A stretch of 64,000 nucleotides of DNA from Ascidiaceihabitans sp. (GCA_029251465.1 JAQXDI010000007.1:62001-126000); one strand, 5' to 3'; positions 26,901 to 35,949 are shown, counted from the stretch's first letter. The notes: generated by a model not told the origin, from the sequence alone. Numbers and translations are program-made.

Positions 26901-27022
26901 TTTTGACCTTGCTGCAAACCGTCGGCGGGCATTTGCAAAACGCGGCTGAATTGCTGGCCAATGCCGATGTCGATTTGCCCGTCGATCAGGGTCCACCCGC
27001 CCCACCTTTGAAAGACATCTGA
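23927..27022 (+). CDS. ABC-exporter-like protein with degenerate ATPase domain and C-terminal cNMP-binding domain
   Basis: A 1031-aa protein. Residues about 12-320 are an ABC type-1 exporter membrane domain (several TM segments; FGLIERMMRFPRSYFQATSQ elbow-like motif). About 345-860 is a nucleotide-binding-domain fold split by some 280 residues of helical sequence (about 435-720). Walker A is VAIKVTNQTERTAL (no Gly, Lys replaced by Arg), the signature is LPAVFQER instead of LSGGQxQR, Walker B is LVLDKA (Glu to Lys) and the H-switch is MEDNF. All ATPase motifs are lost. Residues about 890-1005 are a cyclic-nucleotide-binding fold with PGRLIGDLAI and ERKVDLVA keeping the phosphate-site Arg. ATG 23927 chosen; GTG 23903 is possible. 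Coupled to the CPBP gene by TGATG. Confidence 0.85.
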   Translation: MEPTLFSFIWKYSKREQLMLLAVTLISFPLLYVTLELPKRIINDAIGATSDTIMVWGNSFSQTQFLLALCFGYLGSVLVHGLIKMRLNTMKGVVAERLLRRFRFGLIERMMRFPRSYFQATSQGELVAMVTSEAEPMGGLMGDAVAQPVFQLGQMLIIVIFLFLQSVWFGLAGIALIPLQAYIIPVLQRQINLLNKDRIKEVRGLAAEIGETAAGITDLRTNGGLRYRLAVFTDRLGRLFEIRYKIYNKKFFMKFLNNFITQLTPFFFYLVGGYLAIRGDITFGALVAALAAYKDLSSPWKELLTYYNQVQDMSLRWDIVTERFQPKGMVAEELFVGAPADIPHLRGAVELDHVTLRTASGNTLLEDINLSIPHGTRVAIKVTNQTERTALAELLTREVNPTRGTVRIADHDLSGLHQAVIAARIGYAHSRPYLFDGTLGSNLMMPLMTSPKTIVWDPDKRDRFTNESERSGNSPDSLRADWLDPALADLSDAVAIRKWWFELVTAMGIDEFMFQRMLGARIDAKLHPQLARAVVGLRDEVHKRIVAAGLNDVVFRFDPETFNPAVPLGGNLLFASPLAEISQERLAAEKNFLAMILDQGLAEQGIAISQTVIETLHQTFGMDGTNHPLFMALGIEEDLYERLVDIATRRREHGDGALSEDEFSLLLTVPFAFTAEQIGPAFPDSFKQDILNIRRTNAEGLRARTRDMFVPVAPENYLPRLTLMENALYGRISAFAGSKTEDVRAIVTDVLAQHDLRRLVAETIFDLPTGLGGANLPAVFQERAAFSRAGIKRPDVLVLDKAIASHDAESRRKMRSALRDILPDSTLIFMEDNFENPSEYDLYVEIKNGRIDGVQMQDNDLVPDGGSDDLRSKLRAISQTDTFAKLDSRNQRLLAFAAQWYTAKPGQMIFAKGDKADAAYLCVAGGAQLFFADDDGEKYAVSSVEPGRLIGDLAIIMKEERKVDLVATTETTFLRIGAEEFRSVIENDNSALLTLLQTVGGHLQNAAELLANADVDLPVDQGPPAPPLKDI

Positions 27023-27921
27023 TGTGGAATTTTGAGTACAAAGCGCACACGCATCTGACACGGCCGGCCAAAAAATACTCGGAGCTGTGGCGCCTGGTCG
27101 TTGGCCTGTTTCTGGGTACCGGAATAGCACTGTTCCTTTTCGCGCTCTACAACACGGTGATCGTCAGCACGTTAACCATGCTTGGCCTGCCAGTGGCCCC
27201 GCTGGACGGTGATTTTGGCAGCACAGCGACGTCGGTAGTGGTGCTGCTGTCAGGCTTTGCGATGTTCACAACCGCTGTGTTTTTGGTGGTTCTGACGCTG
27301 CATCGCCGCCCCATTGGCACGATATTCGGGCCAGTCCGCTTGGTCATTCCGCAGTTTTTGCGGGTCTGTGCGATGATGGGATTGCTGCTGCTCGTGGTCT
27401 TTATTTTGCCGCCTTGGGGCTACGGAGAACCGCTGGTTCCGAACCTGCCGCTGGGCAAATGGGTGGTGATTTTGCCGCTGACGCTGCTGGCGGTCCTGAT
27501 CCAGACCAGCGCCGAAGAAATCCTGTTTCGCGGCTACATGCAGCAGCAGCTGGCCGCGCGTTTTAAATCGCCTTTGGTGTGGATGGTTGTGCCCTCGGCG
27601 ATCTTTGCGATCGGGCATTACGACCCCGCAAATGCTGGTCAAAACGCGTATGTTCTGGTGATCTGGGCGTTTGTGTTTGGGCTGGCGATGGCGGATTTGA
27701 CCGCACGTGCCGGCAGCTTGGGGCCAGCGATGGCGGTGCATTTCGTCAACAACGTCTCGGCGCTGTTGATTGTGTCCATTCCAGAATCGCTGGACGGAGC
27801 CGCGTTGTTCTTGCTGCCCTTTGGCCTACAAGACGTCGAACTGATGCGCGCGTGGCTGCCTGTCGACTTTGCGCTGATCTGTATCAGTTGGCTTGCCGCG
27901 CGTCTGGCGATCAGGGCTTGA
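27022..27921 (+). CDS. CPBP-family intramembrane glutamic endopeptidase
   Basis: A 299-aa membrane protein with about eight hydrophobic segments. The catalytic motif EEILFRGYMQQQL puts EE at 165-166 and Arg at 170. The second motif FAIGHYD gives H199 and the third AVHFVNN gives H240, the full CPBP (CAAX protease/bacteriocin-processing) set. The family cleaves within membranes; bacterial substrates are mostly unknown. Its start overlaps the stop of the ABC-like/cNMP gene (TGATG, 27020-27024), so the two are made together and may work together. Confidence 0.9.
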   Translation: MWNFEYKAHTHLTRPAKKYSELWRLVVGLFLGTGIALFLFALYNTVIVSTLTMLGLPVAPLDGDFGSTATSVVVLLSGFAMFTTAVFLVVLTLHRRPIGTIFGPVRLVIPQFLRVCAMMGLLLLVVFILPPWGYGEPLVPNLPLGKWVVILPLTLLAVLIQTSAEEILFRGYMQQQLAARFKSPLVWMVVPSAIFAIGHYDPANAGQNAYVLVIWAFVFGLAMADLTARAGSLGPAMAVHFVNNVSALLIVSIPESLDGAALFLLPFGLQDVELMRAWLPVDFALICISWLAARLAIRA

Positions 27922-27981
27922 TTGCATTTGCCCATCGCCCAGACTATTTGAAAGACAACACAGCCCATAGGGAACGACACC

Positions 27982-28911
27982 ATGAACTGGATTTCCAACT
28001 ACGTCCGGCCCCGGATCAACTCGATTTTCTCGCGTCGCGAAACGCCGGATAATCTGTGGACGAAATGTAGTGAATGCGGAACCATGCTGTTTCACCGCGA
28101 AGTGTCGGACAACCTGAATGTCTGCACCAGCTGTGGGCATCACATGGCGATCACCCCGCGTGACCGGTTCACCGCCCTGTTTGACGGAGGTGTTTTTGCC
28201 GAGATCGACGTGCCTGAACCCATCGCTGATCCGCTGACGTTTCGGGATCAGAAAAAATATCCCGACCGGATGAAGCTTGCGCAGAAAACCACGGGCGAAA
28301 AAGACGCCATGTTGGTTGCGGTTGGCGATATCGGTCGCACACCGATTGTTGCCGCAGCGCAGGATTTCTCGTTTATGGGCGGGTCCATGGGCATGTACGT
28401 GGGCAACGCGATCATCGCGGCTGCCACCGAGGCCGTGAAACAAAAACGCCCGCTGGTGCTGTTTTCCGCTGCTGGTGGCGCGCGCATGCAAGAAGGGATT
28501 TTGTCCTTGATGCAGATGCCGCGCACGACCGTGGCTGTGCAAATGCTGAAAGAAGCCGGGCTGCCCTACATCGTGGTTCTGACGCATCCGACCACAGGCG
28601 GCGTGACCGCGTCCTACGCGATGCTGGGCGACGTGCACATCGCCGAACCAAACGCACTGATCTGTTTTGCAGGCCCGCGCGTGATCGAACAAACCATCCG
28701 CGAACAACTGCCCGAAGGGTTCCAGCGCGCGGAATATTTGCTGGATCACGGCATGCTGGACCGCGTCATCAAACGCACCGACATGCGCGAAGAACTGATT
28801 ACGATTGTGCGCATGCTGATGGGCATGACCCCAGCAATCAAAGGCGATCTGCCCGCACCTGACCCCGAGGCCACAGACGATGTGTCTGAACAGATGACTG
28901 ACGCCAAATGA
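27982..28911 (+). CDS. accD: Acetyl-CoA carboxylase carboxyltransferase subunit beta
   Basis: A 309-aa subunit forming malonyl-CoA from carboxybiotin and acetyl-CoA, the first committed step of fatty-acid synthesis, with AccA. The N-terminal zinc finger has C29, C32, C48 and C51 ([19 protein letters not shown]). The carboxyltransferase core has [14 protein letters not shown] and [19 protein letters not shown]. The C-terminal tail is short and acidic. It overlaps folC by ATGA (28908-28911), the usual accD-folC pairing. Confidence 0.97.
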   Translation: MNWISNYVRPRINSIFSRRETPDNLWTKCSECGTMLFHREVSDNLNVCTSCGHHMAITPRDRFTALFDGGVFAEIDVPEPIADPLTFRDQKKYPDRMKLAQKTTGEKDAMLVAVGDIGRTPIVAAAQDFSFMGGSMGMYVGNAIIAAATEAVKQKRPLVLFSAAGGARMQEGILSLMQMPRTTVAVQMLKEAGLPYIVVLTHPTTGGVTASYAMLGDVHIAEPNALICFAGPRVIEQTIREQLPEGFQRAEYLLDHGMLDRVIKRTDMREELITIVRMLMGMTPAIKGDLPAPDPEATDDVSEQMTDAK

Positions 28912-30182
28912 GCACGAAAAATTCGGACGCCATCCTGGATCGGATGATGGCCTTGCACCCCAAGATCATCGATTTGACCTTGGATCGGATGTTTCGTCTG
29001 CTGAACGCGCTGGGCAATCCGCAGAACGATCTGCCGCCGGTGATCCACATCGCAGGCACCAACGGCAAGGGTTCGACCCAAGCGATGATCCGCGCCGGTC
29101 TAGAGGGTGCTGGCAAGATGGTGCACGCCTACACCTCGCCGCATCTGGCGCGTTTTCACGAACGAATTCGCCTCGCGGGCACGCTGATTGACGAGGCGTA
29201 TCTGACTGAAGTGTTGGATGAATGCTACGCGGCCAACGGCGGCGAAACGATCACCTATTTTGAAATCACGACCTGTGCCGCGATGCTCGCCTTTGCGCGC
29301 ACCCCTGCGGATTACACCCTGCTAGAGGTCGGCCTTGGCGGCCGTCTGGATGCGACCAACGTCATCGACAAACCCGCGCTGACAATCATCACGCCGGTGT
29401 CCTTTGATCACCCGCAATTTCTGGGTGACACAGTCGGTGAAATCGCCTTCGAAAAGGCGGGAATTCTGAAACGTGGCGTGACTGGAATTATCGCAGGTCA
29501 GTCTGATGAAGGACTGGACGTGATCGAGGCGCGCGCCGCCAAAATCGGCGCGCCGTTGCTTGCCCAAGGTCAACATTGGCACGCATGGGAAGAACGCGGA
29601 CGCCTGATTTACCAAGACGAAAATGGGCTGCTAGACTTGCCGCCCCCCGCCTTGATGGGCGCGCACCAATTCCAGAATGCAGGCACAGCCCTGACCGCCC
29701 TGCGCCACCTCGGTTTTGGCGAGGACGCATGCGAGGCGGCGCCAAGAGATGTCAGTTGGCCCGCACGCATGCAGCGGCTGGAATCCGGTCCGTTGATCGA
29801 TCTGGGGCCGGACGCTGAATTCTGGCTGGACGGCGGGCATAACGCCGCCTGTGCCGCGACGTTGGCGGAAACGCTGACACGTCTGCCAAAACGGCCAACG
29901 CACCTGATTTGCGGGTTAATGAACACCAAAGACGTGCACGGATACATGGCCCCGTTGGTGGAACACGTACAGTCGCTCAGCGCCGTTTCGATCCCCGGTG
30001 AAGTGAACACGTTGCCGGGCGCGGACACGGCGATTGCCGCCAACGCCGCTGGAATTCCCGCACATGAAGCGGTGGACGTGCGCACGGCAATCACCGAAAT
30101 CCTGGCCAAAGACAGCCAAGCCCGCATTTTGATTTGCGGGTCTTTGTACCTTGCTGGCGCGGTTTTACGCGAAAACGGCTAA
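28908..30182 (+). CDS. folC: Bifunctional folylpolyglutamate / dihydrofolate synthase
   Basis: A 424-aa Mur-ligase-type enzyme that makes dihydrofolate and adds glutamates to folates. The P-loop is [15 protein letters not shown] (about 45-60), followed by [15 protein letters not shown], the DHPS/folate-binding loop. Later motifs are [27 protein letters not shown] and [12 protein letters not shown]. Normal length. Translationally coupled to accD upstream. Confidence 0.96.
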   Translation: MSTKNSDAILDRMMALHPKIIDLTLDRMFRLLNALGNPQNDLPPVIHIAGTNGKGSTQAMIRAGLEGAGKMVHAYTSPHLARFHERIRLAGTLIDEAYLTEVLDECYAANGGETITYFEITTCAAMLAFARTPADYTLLEVGLGGRLDATNVIDKPALTIITPVSFDHPQFLGDTVGEIAFEKAGILKRGVTGIIAGQSDEGLDVIEARAAKIGAPLLAQGQHWHAWEERGRLIYQDENGLLDLPPPALMGAHQFQNAGTALTALRHLGFGEDACEAAPRDVSWPARMQRLESGPLIDLGPDAEFWLDGGHNAACAATLAETLTRLPKRPTHLICGLMNTKDVHGYMAPLVEHVQSLSAVSIPGEVNTLPGADTAIAANAAGIPAHEAVDVRTAITEILAKDSQARILICGSLYLAGAVLRENG

Positions 30183-30249
30183 CTTACAGAAGTATTTGAG
30201 TTGCGCGAATCAACCGCATGTTGACGTATTAGCAGATTTCCGGCTATTT

Positions 30250-30266
30250 CTTGAGTAGAACTCAAG
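30250..30266. promoter_or_regulatory. Inverted repeat CTTGAG-N5-CTCAAG
   Basis: A perfect 6-bp inverted repeat with a 5-base spacer, 53 bases before the start codon of the 91-aa gene and 68 bases after folC. It could be an operator, or the hairpin of a weak folC terminator; the downstream sequence lacks a T-run, which favours an operator. Confidence 0.3.
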
Positions 30267-30318
30267 GGCTGGGATGCACGTTGCATAATCAGTCTCTACT
30301 CTTTGAGGGAAGAGCAAT

Positions 30319-30594
30319 ATGGGCTGGCGCAAGTTAAATGCGCCTCGGTTAAGCGAGTCTGCGGACCCGCACGCCGAGGGCGCGTCTTCTAATATGAAAT
30401 TGATGTTGATTGCAGCGGCCTTTTTGCTGGTGACGATCGGTTTGATCCTGATGCAACCCAGCCGCGCACCGCAGCAAATGGCAGCGTCGGAGCAACCAAC
30501 CGCAGCTGTGACGTCTGAAACCCAAGTTGCGCGCGCCACATCCACGCAACAAACCCAAGACGTAACCCGTTCTAACACCTCGCTGTTGACGTGA
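30319..30594 (+). CDS. Small single-pass membrane protein, hypothetical
   Basis: A 91-aa protein with a short charged N-terminus, one TM helix (about 27-45, LMLIAAAFLLVTIGLILM) and a Ser/Thr/Gln-rich tail. No recognised domain. GAGGGAAGAG precedes the ATG by about 5 bases, a convincing ribosome site. Its stop overlaps the GTG of the next gene (GTGA, 30591-30594). Topology is probably N-in with the low-complexity tail in the periplasm. Function unknown. Confidence 0.65.
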   Translation: MGWRKLNAPRLSESADPHAEGASSNMKLMLIAAAFLLVTIGLILMQPSRAPQQMAASEQPTAAVTSETQVARATSTQQTQDVTRSNTSLLT

Positions 30595-30911
30595 CCCAAT
30601 CTGAATTGACCGGCGATGTCAGCAAAATGCTGCGTAGCCCGATCCGTTTGAACGGGCAGCGTAATGACCTGCGTCAGCTGGCAAAAACGGCATTAGAAAG
30701 CTTTGGCCACACCGCGGTTCCAGGCGATGCGCTGTATGATCTTTTGGTGCAGGCCCTGGCCGAAGGACAGTCGAATGCCTACATCGATGCCTTGCTGAAC
30801 ACCGCCGCAGGGCGCGGTGAAATGTCGGTTCCTGTAGCGCTTCAGACCGCGTCGGGGCGTTTGGATACGGACACATTGTTGCTTGGGCTTGCCTCGCTGA
30901 TCACGCAGTAG
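30591..30911 (+). CDS. Conserved hypothetical protein, 106 aa
   Basis: A soluble, mostly helical protein starting at GTG 30591, coupled to the 91-aa membrane protein by a 4-base overlap. Sequence features are QRNDLRQLAKTALESFGHTAVPGDALYDLLVQALAEGQSN and a C-terminal LDTDTLLLGLASLI. No family recognised. Its last 11 bases overlap the end of zapE on the opposite strand. Confidence 0.6.
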   Translation: MTQSELTGDVSKMLRSPIRLNGQRNDLRQLAKTALESFGHTAVPGDALYDLLVQALAEGQSNAYIDALLNTAAGRGEMSVPVALQTASGRLDTDTLLLGLASLITQ

Positions 30912-31971
30912 CCGCGTCGCCCCACCCGTCGCTTTGCATCTCGCGCAGACGCGACGCCGTGCGTTCAAATTCGAATGTGCCTTCACCTTCGACATACAAC
31001 ATTTCGGGCGTTGCGGCAGCAGAACAAATCAGCCGTACCTTTGCCTCGTACAGCGCGTCGATCAGCGTGACAAAGCGTTTGGCTTCGTTGAAATTTGACC
31101 GCGACAGTTGCGGAATATCGTCGATCAGCAATACTTTGACCGCCTCAGCCACGGCTAGAAAATCTGCGGGCCCAAGGAATTTTCCGCAAAGATCGAAAAA
31201 GCTAGCCCGTGCAATTCCGTTTCTAAAACCGGGCAACACGACGTCGCGGCCTTTGACTTTCAACACCAATGGCTCTGCCGGTCCACCCGTCAAATCCTGC
31301 CAAACGGCGTTCATCGCGGCGCGGGATTCGGCGTTAGACGGGGTGAAATAAACTTGCGAACCTGACAGGCGATCTTGGCGGTAATCGGTTGGGCTGACCA
31401 GCTCGCACACCTCCATTTTGTCTTTGATCAGGTCGATGAAGGGCAAGAACGCCTCGCGGTTCAGACCGTGTTTGTACAGGTCATCGGGGATGCGATTTGA
31501 CGTGGTCACAACGACAACGCCGGCGGCAAACAGCGCCTCAAACAAGCGACCCACGATCATCGCATCGGTGATGTCAGTGATTTGCATTTCATCAAAGGCC
31601 AGCACGCGAACTTGGGCCACCACAGCGGCCGCAACTGGTGCAATCGGGTCTTTAACACCGGTGGCGCGCGCGGCGTGCATCGCTGTCTGGATCTCTTGCA
31701 TGAAGGCGTGAAAATGCACACGGCGCACCGGAACGTCACCCATGTTTTCGGCAAACATGTCCATCAGCATCGATTTTCCGCGCCCGACGCCACCCCACAG
31801 GTACAGCCCCTTTGGCGGCTCGGGGGCTTTGCGAAACCAACCGGATTTTACAGGTTCCTCGACACCTGCGCGGATGCGTTCGAAATGTGGCAGCACAGCT
31901 TGTTGGGCGGGGTCCGCCGTCAGCGAACCTGCCGCGACGAGGTCAGCGTAAAGGCGTGTCAAATCAGTCAT
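30901..31971 (-). CDS. zapE: Cell division ATPase ZapE (AFG1/LACE1 family)
   Basis: A 356-aa P-loop ATPase. Walker A is GGVGRGKS at 60-67 and Walker B is in VLAFDEMQITDI; the RLFEALFAAGVVVVTTSNR stretch and the FCGKFLGPADFLAVAE-type C-terminal region are typical of AFG1/ZapE. E. coli ZapE acts on FtsZ bundling under stress. I chose ATG 31971 (MTDLTRLYADL); the frame runs 63 codons further upstream into non-family sequence. Divergent from the MFS gene. The more usual mdh neighbour is absent. Confidence 0.92.
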   Translation of the reverse strand: MTDLTRLYADLVAAGSLTADPAQQAVLPHFERIRAGVEEPVKSGWFRKAPEPPKGLYLWGGVGRGKSMLMDMFAENMGDVPVRRVHFHAFMQEIQTAMHAARATGVKDPIAPVAAAVVAQVRVLAFDEMQITDITDAMIVGRLFEALFAAGVVVVTTSNRIPDDLYKHGLNREAFLPFIDLIKDKMEVCELVSPTDYRQDRLSGSQVYFTPSNAESRAAMNAVWQDLTGGPAEPLVLKVKGRDVVLPGFRNGIARASFFDLCGKFLGPADFLAVAEAVKVLLIDDIPQLSRSNFNEAKRFVTLIDALYEAKVRLICSAAATPEMLYVEGEGTFEFERTASRLREMQSDGWGDAATA

Positions 31972-32101
31972 ATGTCGGGCATAGCGTGCCGTCTTCTTGG
32001 TGAAAAGATCAAGCTTTGTGATGGTTTGACAAAAATTGCTGATTTGACGCGGGCGCGTGTCTGCATAAGATGGCCACAACCGCCGATCAGGAGACATCGA
32101 C

Positions 32102-33334
32102 ATGGACCACCGCACCCCCATCATGACCCCCGTTTTGATCGTGGGCTGCGTGATTATCATGGTCAGCTTTGCCGTGCGCGCATCCTTTGGCGTGTTTCAA
32201 ATCCCGATTGCCGAGGAATTCGGTTGGCTGCGGGCAGAATTTTCCTTGGCGATTGCAATCCAGAACCTTGCGTGGGGGATCGGGCAGCCGTTTTTTGGTG
32301 CGATTGCGGAAAAGATCGGTGACCGAAAGGCCATCATCATCGGCGCGATTTTCTATGCTTTGGGCATGGTTCTGTCCGCGAATGGCACAACCCCGTTTGA
32401 ACATCAGACCTATGCGTGGCTGGTTGGATTTGGCATCGCAGGGACGGGGTTTGGCGTGATCTTGGCCGTTGTGGGGCGTGCATCCAGCGATGAAAACCGG
32501 TCCATGTCGCTGGCAATTGTGACGGCTACAGGCAGCGTCGGCCAAGTTTTTGGCGCGCCTTTGGCCGAAGGTTTGATGACCATCATGACGTGGCAATCTG
32601 TGTTTCTGGTCTTTGCGGGCATGGTTGTGGCGATCACGTTCACCCTGCCATTGATGCGCGCACCCGCCATGGCGACCAAGGCGGAATTGCAAGAAAGCAT
32701 GGGCGAAATTCTGTTAAGAGCGGCCAAAGATCCGTCCTTTATGCTGATCTTTCTGGGCTTCTTTTCTTGCGGGTACCAGTTGGGGTTCATCACCGCGCAT
32801 TTCCCTGCGTTTGTGACCGAAATGTGCGGTCCGATTTTGCCTGGTGGCGCGCTGCACAGCATGGGGATCACGACGACATCCGCGCTGGGGGCGATTGCGA
32901 TTTCGCTGATCGGGTTGGCCAATATTGCAGGCACGCTACTGGCCGGTTGGGCGGGCAAGCATTTCTCCAAGAAATACCTGCTGGCGGGCATTTACACAGG
33001 GCGCACGATTATTGCCGCGCTGTTCATTATGCTGCCGATTACGCCGCTGTCGGTCATCCTGTTTTCGGTCGCGATGGGGTCGCTTTGGTTGGCGACGGTG
33101 CCCCTGACGTCGGGGTTGGTCGCGCATCTGTATGGGCTGCGCTACATGGGCACGCTGTACGGGATCGTGTTTTTCAGCCACCAGTTGGGCAGCTTTTTGG
33201 GCGTTTGGCTGGGCGGGCGGATGTACGATTTATACGGCGACTACACCGCCGTTTGGTGGTTCGGCGTCGCAATCGGCGCGTTCAGTGCGATCGTACATTT
33301 GCCCATTCGTGAACAAAAACTGGTCGCCGCTTAG
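32102..33334 (+). CDS. MFS transporter
   Basis: A 410-aa 12-TM carrier. The loop 2-3 motif is GQPFFGAIAEKIGDRKAI, a variant of the MFS GxxxDRxGRR pattern. The layout (SFGVFQIPIAEEFGWLRAEFSLA, then a six-helix repeat after a short central loop at about 195-215) resembles monocarboxylate or oxalate/formate-type members. Substrate unknown. Its stop overlaps that of the converging hydrolase gene by 4 bases. Confidence 0.88.
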   Translation: MDHRTPIMTPVLIVGCVIIMVSFAVRASFGVFQIPIAEEFGWLRAEFSLAIAIQNLAWGIGQPFFGAIAEKIGDRKAIIIGAIFYALGMVLSANGTTPFEHQTYAWLVGFGIAGTGFGVILAVVGRASSDENRSMSLAIVTATGSVGQVFGAPLAEGLMTIMTWQSVFLVFAGMVVAITFTLPLMRAPAMATKAELQESMGEILLRAAKDPSFMLIFLGFFSCGYQLGFITAHFPAFVTEMCGPILPGGALHSMGITTTSALGAIAISLIGLANIAGTLLAGWAGKHFSKKYLLAGIYTGRTIIAALFIMLPITPLSVILFSVAMGSLWLATVPLTSGLVAHLYGLRYMGTLYGIVFFSHQLGSFLGVWLGGRMYDLYGDYTAVWWFGVAIGAFSAIVHLPIREQKLVAA

Positions 33335-34248
33335 CGTTCGATATTTTCGGCAAGAATAGCCAAAATTTCATCCGTGTGCGTGTAGGTCACACCGTGGCCT
33401 GCGCCCTCGATCACCTCTTGCACCGCACCGCGTGACCACTGTGCAAGCGTGCCAACCGCAGCAATCGGGATCACATCGTCGTCACTGCCCCAAATCGCCA
33501 AAACTGGCGTGCCCGCCGCATGGATCGCGCGATGTTCGGCCTCAAGTGCTGTGCCAAGAAGGCCGCGCAAACTAGCGAGAACGGCAGGGACATACCCGCG
33601 ATACGTCAGCTCGTTTTCTTGTAATTCGGTGATGCCCTCGACGGACGATGGCAGGTCGCGTTCCGCCGCAATACCCTTGCGCATTTTGCTAGGGTACAAG
33701 GCCAACATTAACCAATCCCCGATCAGCGGCGTCTTTGCGATAAAGTTCACAATGGGCGAGGCAACCGTGCCCATGCCTGCGGGTGCGATCAGAACCAATT
33801 GACGCAAGCGGCTGGGGTTTTGGGCTGCGAACAGCGTCGCAATTGCGCCACCCATTGAATAACCGATGACCGTGAAATCGCGCGCGACACCTTGGTGTTC
33901 CAGCAGGTCGTTTAACTGCTGCAAAAAGAAATCACTGCTCTGAGCGCCTTTGGCTTTGTCCGAATACCCACGGCCAAACAGGTCATAGGTCAGCACGCGA
34001 TAGCCCATAATCGCGAGCCCCCTGGTCAGCCCCCGCCACACAAACGACGGCGTCGTCAGGCCGTGCACACAGACGATAATCGCGCCGCGTTGGGGGCCGA
34101 ACCATTCAAAATGCGTGACGCCTTGGGACAGCGTCGCGAACTGCCCTGTCGCGGTTTTACGCGCACTGTCGTTCATCCTTTTGCGCGTGACCTCGATCAC
34201 GACCGGAACGGCAATGACACCGAGCAGAATGACGATAAACCACGTCAT
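33331..34248 (-). CDS. Alpha/beta hydrolase
   Basis: A 305-aa protein with an N-terminal TM anchor (about 2-20) and an alpha/beta-hydrolase fold. The oxyanion region is VCVHGLTTP (H62-G63), the nucleophile elbow is GYSMGG (S131), the acid is in WGSDDDVIP and the base is in GAGHGVTYTH. It resembles monoacylglycerol-lipase- or esterase-like enzymes; substrate unknown. The start at 34248 overlaps the upstream stop as ATGA, which favours it over the ATG five codons earlier. Confidence 0.88.
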   Translation of the reverse strand: MTWFIVILLGVIAVPVVIEVTRKRMNDSARKTATGQFATLSQGVTHFEWFGPQRGAIIVCVHGLTTPSFVWRGLTRGLAIMGYRVLTYDLFGRGYSDKAKGAQSSDFFLQQLNDLLEHQGVARDFTVIGYSMGGAIATLFAAQNPSRLRQLVLIAPAGMGTVASPIVNFIAKTPLIGDWLMLALYPSKMRKGIAAERDLPSSVEGITELQENELTYRGYVPAVLASLRGLLGTALEAEHRAIHAAGTPVLAIWGSDDDVIPIAAVGTLAQWSRGAVQEVIEGAGHGVTYTHTDEILAILAENIER

Positions 34249-35165
34249 GATTTGTCCATCCAACGATCCAGAATATAGCGGCTGGTCATCAGGTCCAGAT
34301 GCGCGCCACCGCCGTTTTTGAACAATGTGATTTCATCGTCGGACTGGCGTTTGAACGCGGCCATGTCGTAGTAATCCGCCACGATGTGTTCGCGACTGAT
34401 CGCGCCTGTTTCCAGCGGTATTTTGATCTCGCCGATATGGCCCAGCGTGGTGTCATAACTGTCCACGAACACGCGGGCGCGCTGCAAGGCTTCGTTGTCG
34501 ACTTCGCGCATGTCAGGGCGATAAGCACCAATCAAATCAACGTGTTGGCCGGGTCGTAACCACGCCCCTTTGATCAACGGTTCGGTTGACATCGTCGCTG
34601 AGGTGATGATGTCGGCGTTGTTCACAGCGGTCTCAAGATCATCTGCGATCAACAGGCCGGGCAGCTCTGCCGCCATCTTTTCTGCGTTCGGGGCAGAGCG
34701 GTTCCAGACGGTGAAAACAGCATCAGGAAACGCCACACGATACGCACTGTGCAGCGCGCGCCCTTGGGTGCCAGCGCCCACGATCAGGATGTGGCGACTG
34801 TCGGCACGTGCAAGGCGACGCGCGGCCGTCAGACTGTCACCGGCGGTCTTCCATTTGGTCACCAGATGAAAGTCGATGATCGCCTCAAGCATCCCGTTTT
34901 CATTGGAATAAAGGTTCACGCCGCCATTGATCATCGGTGCGCCAGAGGCGGGATTGTTCGGGAAAATAGTGGCTGATTTTACTGCGATACCCAGCCCGTC
35001 GATCCACGCGGACCGCGACAGCAAAGTGTCTGGATCACGATACAAAAACGTGTCGCCGATTTCGGCTTTGGGCAGGGTGTGCCCGGCGGCCAACGCGTCC
35101 GTCAGGCCGATCCAATCCAGCACGGCCTCGCCTTCGTCAAACGGGATAAACGGGATCGAAGTCAT
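34245..35165 (-). CDS. Ornithine cyclodeaminase / mu-crystallin family dehydrogenase
   Basis: A 306-aa protein of the OCD/mu-crystallin family. The Rossmann motif is ILIVGAGTQGRAL (about 126-138), preceded by the family block INGGVNLYSNENGMLEAIIDF and followed by ITSATMSTEPLI and HVDLIGAYRPDMREVD. Members include ornithine cyclodeaminases, delta1-pyrroline-2-carboxylate reductases and ketimine reductases; the exact reaction is not clear. Middle gene of a HAD-OCD-hydrolase operon with ATGA overlaps on both sides. Confidence 0.88.
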   Translation of the reverse strand: MTSIPFIPFDEGEAVLDWIGLTDALAAGHTLPKAEIGDTFLYRDPDTLLSRSAWIDGLGIAVKSATIFPNNPASGAPMINGGVNLYSNENGMLEAIIDFHLVTKWKTAGDSLTAARRLARADSRHILIVGAGTQGRALHSAYRVAFPDAVFTVWNRSAPNAEKMAAELPGLLIADDLETAVNNADIITSATMSTEPLIKGAWLRPGQHVDLIGAYRPDMREVDNEALQRARVFVDSYDTTLGHIGEIKIPLETGAISREHIVADYYDMAAFKRQSDDEITLFKNGGGAHLDLMTSRYILDRWMDKS

Positions 35166-35782
35166 TGCGCCTCATCTCTGCCTAGCAAGCCCGCTGTGAC
35201 CAGTTTATTCGCCCACCCCTGTGGATGCTCGAACAAATGTGTCTGCCAGCCGCGCGCATTGGCGGCATCGATGTTGTCTTGGCGATCATCGGCAAACAGC
35301 AAGGCGTCACCGGACAGGCCGGAGGCGTCCTCGAGCATTTGATAAATCACCGAATCGGGTTTGATCACCCCCATGTGACCCGAGATGAAATCGCGATCAA
35401 ATTTGCGCATGAACGGATAGGATTCAGCCGCCAAATCATAGGTCTGGATGCCAAAATTGGTGAGCGAGAAAACCTGTATCCCCTTGGCCTGCAACGCATA
35501 CATCAACCGCTCTGAGTGGGTGATCAACGGGGCCGCCATGTCGATCCAGCGGTCATGCCAAAGATGGATTTCGTCCGCCCAGTCAGAGTGATCCTTGGCC
35601 GTTTGCATCAACGTGTCGTGAAAATTCGCGCCAGCATCGATACGATCGTTCATGCTATGCAAGTCCACCGCCGCAAAGAAGCCACGACGGCGGTCTTCAC
35701 CGATGACGCTGTCAAAAAACTGCTCAGGCTGCCAACCGATAAGAACGTTTCCGATGTCGAAGATCACGGCTTTGATGGTCAT
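35162..35782 (-). CDS. HAD-family hydrolase (YihX-like)
   Basis: A 206-aa haloacid-dehalogenase-fold phosphatase. Motif I is FDIGNVLIGW: nucleophile Asp is present but the second motif Asp is Asn, the DxGN form of the YihX-like group. Motif III/IV is LLFADDRQDNIDAANARGW. The start at 35782 has AAGGAT upstream; the frame continues 16 codons earlier. YihX-type enzymes hydrolyse sugar phosphates. First gene of a three-gene operon joined by ATGA overlaps. Confidence 0.88.
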   Translation of the reverse strand: MTIKAVIFDIGNVLIGWQPEQFFDSVIGEDRRRGFFAAVDLHSMNDRIDAGANFHDTLMQTAKDHSDWADEIHLWHDRWIDMAAPLITHSERLMYALQAKGIQVFSLTNFGIQTYDLAAESYPFMRKFDRDFISGHMGVIKPDSVIYQMLEDASGLSGDALLFADDRQDNIDAANARGWQTHLFEHPQGWANKLVTAGLLGRDEAQ

Positions 35783-35949
35783 TGAGGGTATCCTTTTGGG
35801 GTCGCCGACAACGTCCTGTTTTCTGGCCAAAAGGTCAATCTGTGTTTGAGCGGGAGTGGCTATCTCCGTTTGCTAGTTTTCTCTATCGGCGCAATAGAGC
35901 TTGAGTGTAAGAGATGAGCTAAATGCGTCACCTTAGGGTTTAAATAATA

